A DNA stretch of 64,000 nt from Diphasiastrum complanatum (Eukaryota > Streptophyta > Lycopodiopsida > Lycopodiales > Lycopodiaceae): NCBI GenBank assembly GCA_029204225.1, contig CM055109.1, forward strand, positions 34,976,496-35,040,495. The letters run 5' to 3'. Under the pieces are notes generated by a model. That model was given only the letters and a program-made list of their open reading frames with translations, did not search any database and was not told where the DNA came from. The position numbers were made by a program, and so were the translations under genes. This document shows positions 11,070 to 21,700 of this stretch, piece by piece; position 1 is the stretch's first letter, and the number at the start of each line of letters is the position of its first letter.

Positions 11070-11590
11070 ATGTGGTTTCACACAAACAGACCTTTCTCTG
11101 ACCTGCCTTTCTTCCCATGGATCAGAAACTGTGTGCGCCATCATCCCCTTGCAGCATCCCTTCTGCTCATCCTCACACCACTTATGCTGGTTTTGCTACT
11201 CAGTAGCTCCCTTACAGCTGATGGGGAGATTAGGGGGGCCATTCCTCATGGTGGGTCCCACCTTGGAATACCTGAATGGCACACAAATTATGTGGCAGAT
11301 GTCTACAGCAACCAAAGCTATGTTTTTTTATTGCCCATGGATGCTACTGTAGGGCTACTTTCTTCTGGGATAGGCATCAGACTGTGAAGAACGCATTGGA
11401 TTGCCTGAAGAAAGGGTCTTGATCCTAGATGCTCTTGCAAAACACTATGTTGTGCTAGCCATTTCTAGCAAGGGGCATTGCTGGAGCGAGGTGGATGACG
11501 CTGCAAAGGTGAGATCTTCCTTGGAGTATTTTATCAAACAAAGAGACAACGTTGACAGAGGAGGGCAACGTTCTGCCATCCATCATTGAA
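11070..11590 (+). pseudogene. Plant alpha/beta-hydrolase, frameshifted N-terminal half
   Basis: The first frame begins MWFHTNRPFSDLPFFPWIRN and has one hydrophobic anchor (AASLLLILTPLMLVLLLSSS, about residues 28-47). A second frame continues PTLEYLNGTQIMWQM. After one extra T in a T7 run near 11329 a third frame gives FFIAHGC, then FFWDRH. One more one-base shift leads to DCEERIGLPEERVLILDAL and VLAISSKGHCWSEVDDAAKV. The order GTQxxWQ, HGC, FWDR, C-IGLPEER, L-ISS-GxCW is that of an uncharacterised plant alpha/beta-hydrolase family. The usual GASSGG nucleophile elbow lies beyond the break and is absent. There are at least three frameshifts, so it is dead. Weak open sequence to 11770 is not recognised. 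Confidence 0.7.
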
Positions 11591-11599
11591 AAATTACAG

Positions 11600-12720
11600 C
11601 TAAGAGTACAATTGAGAGCAGAACCATCGCTGCCAGAATAGGAAGACAGATTCATCACTGATCTAGCTAGATACTTTGAGAGAAAATGGGCAACCTGCCT
11701 CTGTCTCTTCTATGACAGTATGACAGAAAAGCCATTTGGGGCTACTTCACGGATTTATGATTCACAATGAAGGAATAGTGTACTACTTCTGCTCATTCAA
11801 CACAAATAGAGAAGATTTTTTGAGCATTGTTTTTGCCTTCATCACTGACAGAAAAGCCATTTGAGGCTACTGCACAGATCTATCATTCATAATGCATGAA
11901 TGAGTGCATTGTTTTTGTCTTCCGTCGTTAAAGAATTACAGGATCGGGTGCTTCCCACTCTCAAGGCCAGAATGGCTTCTCAGACCTTTTGCAAACTACT
12001 TCATCCCTCCTCTCATCATCTCAAGTTAAGCCTCACCACTCTGCCGCACCTCCTTCTCATGGCAATCCCACAATCCATCGCCCACAACAGGTGCTGGTCA
12101 TTTGCTTATGAAGAAGATGCATATGATTCGTGGAATACTTTTATTTTTTAAAACTTTTGCATCTATGCGGCATGCGAGTTTTTAATGGTTGACCAAGTCA
12201 GTTAAAAAAAAATAGCAGAGCCTTTCGTCGTGTTTTCAACTTTAATGTCCAAAAAATAGGAAATTCATTGTTCATGAAGCTTAAATTTTCTTATTTCATC
12301 ATTATCATGATCTCAATCGATGCCCTGCACTTCACTCAAAGGAAAGGAAAATCATTAATTTGTAGCTCTTCAAAGGATATATAATGTCAACCCGTTATGA
12401 TTATGCTAAATCTAATGGTACCATCAATTTAACGGGGGGAGAGAAAGCGCACTTTATATTTTGTATGTATGCTTAATCTGTATATCATGCTCAAAGCTAC
12501 AAATCTAATACAAACGATTTGTTAGGTGGCTGAGCAGCTACATGCTTAGGAGGCATTTAGGGCCTTTATATCAAGTAAAGCTCTAATAGTTCAGGCATCA
12601 TGGCATTTTTTGATTGGGAGCACAAAGTCATAACACCCTCCTGCTGGGGCTTTATCCCTTTTACTAGATGCATTAATTCTTTTCTTTTATGCCACAATTG
12701 TTATGAAAAATCTCTTATTT
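11600..12720. other. No gene firmly recognised
   Basis: A frame from about 11552 to 11770 (LPSIIEKLQLRVQLRAEPSL, then one stop, then EDRFITDLARYFERKW) looks coding but is unidentified. A segment containing GACAGAAAAGCCATTTG occurs twice (11723 and 11848), an imperfect direct repeat. A plus frame at 11900-12151 is unrecognised. Confidence 0.3.
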
Positions 12721-12726
12721 GTCTCC

Positions 12727-12900
12727 TGCAGTAGTGGAGTTGGATAAGAGAGTTACCTGCGATGCCGAAGATTAGGGCTTAAATCCCGGTTGTGTGTAGA
12801 CACGAGAGATCTCAGATACCTAGGGTTCAAAAGCAGGCTATGCCAACTGTATATAAATAGAATGCAAAGGTTGGACATAGCAAAACAAATAGTTGCTTGA
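12727..12900 (+). repeat. Possible tRNA-derived SINE head
   Basis: GTAGTGGAGTTGGATAAG resembles a pol III A box. About 35 bases later GGCTTAAATCC resembles a B box (GGTTCGAATCC with three changes, as expected from CpG decay). No clear tail or target duplication was found, so this is tentative. Confidence 0.25.
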
Positions 12901-13149
12901 TTGGGTGTGATTTTTTTTCCTTATTTCTTGAACCCTTTATCTTATAGTTGCATGTTGGAGCACCAGCTTTGATAGATTCATAGAACCATGTGTTAAGGAA
13001 GAACATAATTCGTCCCCCTTTGACATTAGCATCCCCTTCGGCAAATCACGATGTCTTCTATCACATGAGGTTTTGAATTAACTTCTTAATTGCAACGTGT
13101 ATCGCGGTGTAATTTCTGAACATATTAGTTCATTACCATCACAAATTGG

Positions 13150-13431
13150 TGAGGCAAACTCGGGTGGGGAATAACATGGAGAAGCTCCCAAAGGTGGGGA
13201 AGATCGACCTGATGAGGATCGTCGTTACAAGAATCTGGTTGATGCATGCCTCAATGCGACTCCCTTGGTTAGGTTTTTGAAAGAAAAAGACAGACTGCGG
13301 GTAATGGAAAGGGAAAAGTTGGGGATAGTCTCAAAGGAAAGGGAAAGAGAGATCGAGCAACAGAAGGAGCGAGACAAGGCAGCCAAGAAGAAAGCCAAGG
13401 ACTCAAGATCATCTATGGACTCAAGATCAGG
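13150..13431 (+). pseudogene. Unidentified charged coiled-coil exon fragment
   Basis: The frame reads RYKNLVDACLNATPLVRFLK and then a long, highly charged helix (MEREKLGIVSKEREREIEQQ, DKAAKKKAKDSRSS) and ends at a donor-like CAG-GTTTTA near 13431. Codon composition and the strictly alternating Lys/Glu pattern make real coding descent likely. I do not recognise the family. There is an in-frame stop upstream near 13172, so the exon probably starts after it. It lies about 165 bp before the eL43 exon on the same strand. Confidence 0.45.
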
Positions 13432-13597
13432 TTTTAATATGACTTACTTTCGTATCCTACTAGCACATTGCATTTCTAAATTTTAGATAAATTTATGCGC
13501 TATTTTTTAAATGGACTGATGTTAATGTGGGTCTAGGTTTTAGTTGTGCAGATCTTCCCAATGATAAACCATTTTTATGTGCTTCTTCATTATGCAG

Positions 13598-13679
13598 CTT
13601 GATGTGAAGAGGAAAACGGTTGGGATATGGTCTTGCAAAGATTGAAGAAAGTGAAAGCTGGTGGTGCTTACACTTTGAA
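13598..13679 (+). pseudogene. RPL37A: Ribosomal protein eL43 (L37A) exon
   Basis: The exon is bounded by a TATGCAG acceptor and a GTAAGT donor and reads DVKRKTVGIWSCKD. After a one-base deletion it continues KKVKAGGAYTL. This is the C-terminal zinc-ribbon segment of large-subunit protein eL43 ([21 protein letters not shown]), including the last zinc-binding Cys region, which the deletion destroys. Both splice sites are preserved, so the piece came from genomic DNA and not from a processed mRNA. The other exons are not found nearby. Confidence 0.8.
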
Positions 13680-13689
13680 GTAAGTTTTT

Positions 13690-14920
13690 TAAGAAATGAG
13701 GAAAGCCATGGCAATTAGTTGGGTCTTAGAAGGATGCAGTTTATCAGTTGTGGTTTATTATCATGCCATTTAGAGTGAATCAGAATGTTCTTAGGATTGT
13801 TTCAGATATAGTGCAAGCTAAGTAGATGCAGGAACCCTTTCTACTTCAAATATTCGCTTTTTACTGTTATAAGTTTTGAAACTTTGGTATATGCAATCAC
13901 ACTCTCATGATCAATCTCCAATTGCAGAAAGGGTTAAGTTTGTAGGCGAAGAATTTACAAAGGGTGTTGCAGGCTTAAATGTCAAATTGTTTAAATCATA
14001 GTCTTTTTGCTCATGCTTGCATATGGGGGGATTTATCTGCAAAATACAAAGAGCCTTTTATCTATTTTGAAATTGAAAAAGTTTTTGGGCATTCAAATGT
14101 TGTGGCATCAAAGCACTGCACACGTTGTTACAGTTCGAAGTACTATCAAGCATTTGCAAGAACAGACTGAAAACTAATCAGCTCACAGGAAGCTAATCGT
14201 CATTCATTTAGCTCTTATTTTTTTCGACGCCAATACTTTATTGCCCCTTAAGGGTGACATAACATGAAGGTCTTTACTTAGGATTGATTATTAGCTTAGG
14301 TGATAAGATTATCGGTTGTGACTTTTCCTCTTCTCAACTCAATGCTTGAAGCATCTGCTTCGTAGTTTTGCTGGACAAATTTTCATTAACTTTTTTCTTT
14401 CAATTTTGCAATATTCAAGACAATGCAGCTCCATTAGGGTTTCAGTTGTTGCACATCTTTGTGTATCTCTTTGGTACTACTTTGTATTGTTTTGAATCTT
14501 GCAGATCTTTGAATGGATCAGCACGGCTTCATTGCTCACGGATCGTCGCGGCTTCATTGCTCAGAGCTGCTACTGCAGGGCCATCCAGAAGGAAAGGCAG
14601 GAAAGAAAGAGATTTCTGTCACGGCTGGAAGGTTTAGCTCAATTCAAGTTATCTCTCTAATTCTCTCTCAAAGCTCACGTCAACACACATCAATTTAAAT
14701 ATTGACATAGATCACTATTTAAATAGTAACACAAATCTTTTGGGAGAGATCTTTCACCCCATACCGACGTGGGTTCAAACACATCTCTCTTGCCAGAGCA
14801 TCAACAACCCTAGATGCATGCATTAGGTTTTTAGGACTACCACATTCTCTGCCACCTTTGACTTCCAACCGCCCGTCATCGACGGGCAGACCCACTAGAT
14901 CGTCAGCCTAGATCGTCGGC
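13690..14920. other. No gene firmly recognised
   Basis: Ordinary AT-rich DNA with a few short frames. A frame at 14545-14645 reads RAIQKERQERKRFLSRLEGL and may be another exon scrap. A CGGCTTCATTGCTCA motif is repeated near 14525 and 14549. Confidence 0.3.
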
Positions 14921-14923
14921 CGG

Positions 14924-15425
14924 CCGTCAACGACGGGCACACACAACTAGTATATAGTATAAAACTATTTTAGAGAGAGAATGTGTGATGTGCTGACAAA
15001 AATATCACGCTTTGTTGGCAAAAAATTTCACCCTTTTGCAAAAGGAAAAGCTTAATAAGTTTTAAAAAATGGTAAAAAAAACACAGCCTCCAAAAATATA
15101 TAAACACTTTTTGTGAATAAGTGCCCATTGTCCGTCATCGATGTGCACAACCAACTAGTATATGTATATATATATATATACCATCAACGACGGGCACACA
15201 CAACTAGTATATAGTATAAAACTATTTTAGAGAGAGAATGTGTGATGTGCTGACAAAAATATCACGCTTTGTTGGCAAAAAATTTCACCCTTTTGCAAAA
15301 GGAAAAGCTTAATAAGTTTTAAAAAATGGTAAAAAAAACACAGCCTCCAAAAATATATAAACACTTTTTGTGAATAAGTGCCCATTGTTCGTCATCGATG
15401 TGCACAACCAACTAGTATATGTATG

Positions 15426-15437
<12 letters not shown>
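14924..15437 (+). repeat. 2 x 257-bp tandem duplication
   Basis: Copies 14924-15180 and 15181-15437 are nearly identical; I noted two substitutions plus slippage in the terminal TA run. Each begins CCRTCAACGACGGGCACAC and ends in ACTAGTATATG plus (TA)n. Part of the unit also occurs, diverged, at about 10380-10490, so it is a dispersed repeat that duplicated here recently. Confidence 0.95.
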
Positions 15438-15472
<35 letters not shown>

Positions 15473-15631
15473 CATGCGCGTCCGAGGGATTTGCGCCCAG
15501 GCACGGGGTCGGGTGCGTCCATTTTTTTTTTTAATGAAAAATACACTACAAAAGAAAAAAAAAAATTAAAAATGTGCGCCCACCCCGGACACATCCACCC
15601 CCGGACGCACGCGTCTGCACCCCCAATCCTT

Positions 15632-15674
<43 letters not shown>

Positions 15675-15693
15675 GTGTGTGTGTGTGTGTGTG
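15438..15693. repeat. (TA)n arrays around a GC-rich island, then (TG)n
   Basis: TA arrays at about 15434-15468 and 15634-15671 flank 165 bp of GC-rich sequence with a poly-T and poly-A centre. A (TG)n run follows at 15673-15692. The island's two halves are loosely complementary (GGTGCGTCCATTTTTT against AAAAATGTGCGCCC), so a small TA-targeting MITE is possible. Confidence 0.75.
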
Positions 15694-16312
15694 CGCTATG
15701 AAAATAGTTTCAAATTGATTCCATCAAAAATCAAAATTAGAAAAATTCTTGATTTTAAATCATCATACTCTTCTTAACCAATCACAAGAAACTGATGTTG
15801 GTCATCTACTGATATATTATGTGGTTGCTAGCATCTAAGAGTGATACTGATCTTCAAAAATAAAATTGTGCTTCGTCACAGAAGTGAAAAAATAAAGAGA
15901 TGTACGTTCAGTGGAATAGGTGCTGAAATGAATGCTATTAGTGTATGCGGAGAAGATCTTTAAAGATTTCATATCTACGTGTGACTACTGCTAGCTTGCA
16001 TTTGCACCAGAGGACAACCTGGATGGGGTATGAGAATGTTTTTGTGATGGTTGAGATTGACAAGGCTATGGTAGATCAAGGAGCCAAACCAATGTCTTGT
16101 GATCATTGTCCATAAAGCCTCTTCAGTGGAAATTTCCAGTCTTGAGTGCATTTTGGCTGGCACAGCATTCAAAATTACAGATCCACTTTCATGTCAAACT
16201 GTTCCAAAAACAGTCAGTCCTAGTAAGTTGTTTTTGCAAGCAAGGGCAACAATTTGAGCAGGCTAAAAATGGCAACAAAACATGGCAGTTTACAGTTATT
16301 CAATAGCAACTT

Positions 16313-18733
16313 TTATGAGACTCTTTTGAAGAATGACATCAAGGTGCCAGTATCTCGCATGTTTGAGACTTTAGGTGTATTGCTGACTGTTTGAAGTTTC
16401 TTCTTTGATAAGGATTTCGAGATTGAGATCTCTGGGATCTCTATGCCTTCTTCAAAATTTGGTGACTTTGGTTGCTGAACTGTAAAATCATATGTGAGTC
16501 CTATAGCACGCTTACGAGCACGTGTACCTTGGGTGACAAATGCTTTAAGTGGGGTTGTTATCAATCCTGATTCAAGATTCAGCTGCCCCTCGGTGTTGTC
16601 AGATGTGAACTCTAAATTTTGATTCAATAGTTGCAAATCCGCATCAGGTGATTTATCTGCAAACTTTTGAAGATGGGGGATATTGAATTCATTTGCAGGA
16701 ATATTGCACTCTCTTCCAGGATAATACACCTTAGAGGCTTCATCTGAAAAAGAGGATTCTGGCAGCTTAGATGCTGCTCTAAAGAGCGAGTACAAGCTTC
16801 CTTTGGTAGTCATCCTTTGCACCACTTTCCAATCAAAAACAGCATCTGCCAGATTATTGGAAAGATTTTTGGCATTAATAAGCGGCTGGTCCTCCCAATC
16901 AGTTCCCCACATGAAGTAGATCTCTCCCTGAACAAGTAAAACGGAACTGTAAACCTATGTAATAATTGTGCCATGAGACAGCTTAAGAGTTTTGAAATGA
17001 TGTTATGATTGTACCATGAAATGATCGAGAAGACCTCTAAGACGTGCTTCCCATTCCAAAATTTCTGTTTGAGAGAGTATACGCTGGTTTCCCTGCACCA
17101 AAATAAGCATTGTCACAATGAAAGATCATGATCATGATAATATGCACAGGGCAAGATTGATTATTGCTGAATCAATCATTCCAGTTGAGAGATTTTAGAG
17201 GTTATGAATCCCATCTAATGGGTCGAAATTTCATTTCCAAAAAACCAATCTCCAATAGCTAGAATTTTCTTTCCCTTGATTTGTGCATGGTGCAGATTCT
17301 TGGAATAGAAGGCCTTGCATTCCTTTTTTAACCTTGTGATAGCTACACAGCAACCAAGGACACAATATAGAACAGCATCAAGAAAAAACTGAGAAACATA
17401 CACATCACTAAGTCATACTATGAAGCATAGGTATGTTGGTTACCTCACGTCTGTGTACACGGATGTACATAAAGTTGGGTTGAGTAACAAACCATGCAAT
17501 AGGTAGAATGGCTCTTGTCTGCACATTCATTTGTCAAAAAAAAGTCTCTTATTATTGATAGGATACGGTGAGAACTCAAAATAGAATTTCTTCTGCTAAG
17601 TTAAGATGGAACTTATCAACAACCTTGCCTTCCAGAAGGCCAATCTGATGCCTATCCTTCTGATAGGTCTCATGTTCCAATTCATCCTGTGAAAACAGCC
17701 GATAATATTACATTTGACAACAAAACTGCATGCTTCACAAGAAAACCAGTAATGTCATCATGATACTCTAGTCTGTAGTGAAAAAAATGACACTAGACAC
17801 ACCAAAGGTACGCAAGAAATGCATTAATTAACCATCTCAACAGAATATAATAAGGCTGAGTCCTATCCTGCTGATTTCTAGAGACTGGTGAACAATACCA
17901 TGAGAGAGAAAATCAGCAACCAATATGGAGCACTTGGCATGGCAGATAGAAGAAAATGACGGGGAAAAGTCAAGAATAAAAAAATATCAATGTTAATTCT
18001 TGAAAAGTACCCGAAATAATAACTAAGATGTGCAACCATAACAAAGTCCAGCCAAAGTCTTAGACCATCATGTCAGCAGGAACTATATGTTATTAACATT
18101 TCAAGAATTAAAATGTATCTAAACATGTGTGAACCACAAAGTCATCAGACTTACTGCAGCAATGAGCGCAAGCTCATTATTTTTCAGCCACTCAACTGTA
18201 CTTGATGCATGATGTCCTGTGACCCACTCACGACATCGAAATTCGACTGCCTGTGTAGTTTAAAAGATAGCTACATCATGAATATTCATATTTCACACAT
18301 CAATTACGAACAAATTTTCCTTCTTTTAGACAATTTAAAGCTTATGCTTCGTCCAATGCATTTCTATTTTTGACACCCACATATAAGTACTCTTCATCAA
18401 ATTCTGTGCAGCAGTCTAGAACCTCAAGGTTTTGATTAGAAGCAATGTGGACAAAGTAGAAGACCTAAAATTTATAACTCACAAGAGTCAAAGAAGAAAA
18501 GAAATGCCTGGCAAAATGTTTTGTATGTAAACAGAAATATGTGATCAATAGGCATATTTAGTGCTAGAGCAGCTACCTTGAGTAAGTCATGGCTATCCTT
18601 AAGAGTGAGTGCATTTGAACTACTACAAATATTGATAAATGAAATTTACCATAGAATATCGCGCATCTAAGTGGCGACGGCACCATAGAACATGCCTTTT
18701 ATTGCCTTCACTAGGTTTGAATGAAAGATGAAA
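16313..18733 (-). other. DUF72 gene exons 6-11 (3' cluster)
   Basis: Six exons with short introns (75-400 bp). Each is 63-96 nt and phase 0 except the long last exon of 615 nt, which carries the end of the barrel and the whole C-terminal tail. The donor and acceptor sequences are consensus (for example CAG before the GGAGAG start of the last exon, and GTAAGT after exon 7). Confidence 0.88.
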
Positions 18734-21700
18734 CTGCATCCACAGAGATGGAAACCATGTCAGTGCGCCTTTTTTTCCTATTCAATTGTGCACTGTAAGT
18801 ATGTTGAAAGTTATCTAGATTTTAGGAAAACCCAAAGGAAGCACATCAACACATGTAAAATCATAGTTACCTTCAAACACTATTGAAACGTCCACGCTTC
18901 GAACACGTTTGAAACGTGGACTTTTGCCAAAAAAAAAAATTAATGCTTTTGCTCATTTGACATGCTCACTGAACCACTTTAATAACATATTTAACCTCCC
19001 AACCCCTAAATCTATGTTGCACCGGAACAGCGTTCCAGGAACCCACATTCCGGGACGTGGGGTAGTCCCGGAATGCTGTTAAAAAAAAGTCTTAAATTTT
19101 TTGAAGAGCCTGCGAAGGCCCCATTTCCAATGCACCTCTTAAAGAGATGAAGAGCTTGTGGAGAGAGGAATAGGATCCCAAATAGCTTGTGTGAGCACTC
19201 TATGTGAAGCCCATGAGCATGGAAGGTGATTGTAGCACATAGAAGAAGGCAAGAGTGACTCTATGTGGAGATTTGCAAGCAAAGCAACTTCTTGAAGCTT
19301 TTTTTTACCCTTTTTTTTTGCTTTGTTTGGAGGCTATAGTACATCAATTTGAGTGATTTATGTTGCTAGGATTGGCTGTACGGTGGCTAAGGAGAGAGTG
19401 ATTGCATGTTCCCAAGCTACTATTTGCATAGGCGGTCACCTTGAGCAATCATGTGGTTGATGTGCATGATGCCCTTTTGCACAATTTTTTCTAAGTGTAG
19501 GGTGTAGGGTTTAGTGATTTAGGGTAGGTCTTAGGCATCCATTAGCATTACGCTTTAGGTCTTAGGCAGCTTTAGGGTTGTTTTAGCTGCCCTTTTTCCA
19601 CCTATCCACTTTCCATTGAGTTTTTGACCTTTTTTATCGCGTCTTGAGGGTCTTATGACGGGAGAAGACGTGTGGGGGGAGGTGGATCTCTTGGAGTAGT
19701 CTTTATAGGTTCAGGTGCACGCAAATGGTGTTGCTTGTTTTGCGGTGCTACCTTTTGTAGCACGGCGACGAGGATCAAATAACACTCGCTCGGTTTGACC
19801 AAGCCAGATGGGCGGACCATGGGCATTTCCCCATGTGTGGTAGTTCCTGCACTTGAGGGAGAGTGCCTATTAAGCACTTATCAGGGAGCAGCAGCAACTG
19901 GACCTAGTATAGATTGGTGGGCAGCCAGATGGACGACCATGTGCATTGCCCCATGTGTGGCAGTTCCTACACTTGAAGGAGAGTGCCTACTGAGCACTTA
20001 TCAGGGAACAGCAGCGATTGGACCTAGTACAGATTGGTGGGCACAGGATCAGGGGCTGGCAGCCCATCATGGCCTCCATCAGCAGCAGCAACAAGGCCAT
20101 CACGACCTAGTCCATCAGTAGCAGGGCCATCATGGACTTCATCGGCAAAGGCAGGCCCATCACGACCACCATCAGCAACAATAGCAAGGCCATTATCTAT
20201 AGGAGAGGCTTTTCCATCAAGGGAGTCAGTTGGAGAAGGGCCTATTGGGGGTAGTGGCCTAGGTTCATCAAAGGCGATAGTTCCTATTGTGACTATGGGA
20301 GGTGTTGGGGAGAGACCAAAAGATGGAGCACCTGCAAGGTGGCAACAGACACACCATAAGGTAGCCACTAGACTTACACGCCACTATCTTTCGTGACATG
20401 ATGAGGGAGATTGCAACTATGATGCCACTTGGAGACCCCCCACACATGAGGCTCTTCGTACTCACCATTTGAAAGAGGAGCATGCATGCATCATGAGAGA
20501 GCTCAGCCCCACACATGCCTATTATCAACATCTTGGTTTCATGTCCACCGGGCATTGTATTTCTCAAGGGTGTGGATGCTTCACGAGTTGGCGTTGTTGA
20601 GTCATGAGAGTTTATCGATGAGCATATACATGCAGCAATCATCGAGGTGGGAGCACAACATGTGGTACAGGTGGTCGCCGACAATGCTAGCAATCGTGTG
20701 GCTAATGGTGACCTTTTGGAGAGATATTGTCCTACTATTGTATGGACCCCGTGTGCGCAGCACACTGCATCAATATTTTAATGCATGACAAAGGAGGCCT
20801 CCCCTAGATTTCCACCATCGATTCCGATGCTACCTTCCTAGTCACATTTGAAACCAGGAAGAAGAGGGCCCTCGCCATGTTCAGAACATATAGCCTACTG
20901 GATCTGAAGAAGCTACCACCACACGCTTTGCCTACCACTATGTCATATTGGAGCAATTGCTTGACCTACATCGTGCTCAATGGCAATCAACCCTGAGTTC
21001 ACACAATGGCATTGTAGCAACGAGCCGACTGGACTTAGGTTCCAAAGGATTGCTTTTGGAGATGATTTCTGGCGACTAGCCGAGTAGATGGTTAAGGTCT
21101 TGCAACTAGTGTACCACGTATTGAGGTTGGTGGATCGAGAGGGTTCTACAATCGACCTCATTTATGAGTTTATGGAAAGGATTAAGGCGACCCTTCAGCA
21201 ACCGCTTTTTGAAGAGCGCATGTATACTTTTTTGTAATCTGTTTTGTGCATTTATTTTGTAAAAGTTTTTAGCATAATTGAGTTGTTTTCCCTACAATGC
21301 GATTGTTTTTTTGGTTTTTGTGGATTGTTAGCTATCTGAGAGAAGTGGCATGATAGTCGGAATTTCTTCCACAAGCCCATACACGCAATTAATTGGTCAT
21401 GTGCTTCACCCTGTGTGGGCTATTGGAGCCATACACACAGATGCCGAGCTTGTGGGACCAAGGTTGCATCGAATCGCGGTTCGAACCGCCTTTTACGGTT
21501 CGAACCATCTAATCGTTCGAACCGTCTGGCCCTAAAACGATATCTCCCGAGTTTATCCTGATGTACGCGAGCAAGATAACATGCTGGATGAGCTTCAGAT
21601 TTTCAGGCAAGAGACCTTGGAGTTCGCCACTGGCCCGGCGCTTTTGAGAGAGGGTAACATTACAGTTTAAACTTGTTACAACGTACTTCACATTTTACTG

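Noticed and set aside
20034-20396. Pro/Ser-rich 120-codon frame in the hAT element
   Set aside because: It arises from CATCAGCAGCAG-like low-complexity DNA. No support as a separate gene; at most part of the transposase N-terminus.
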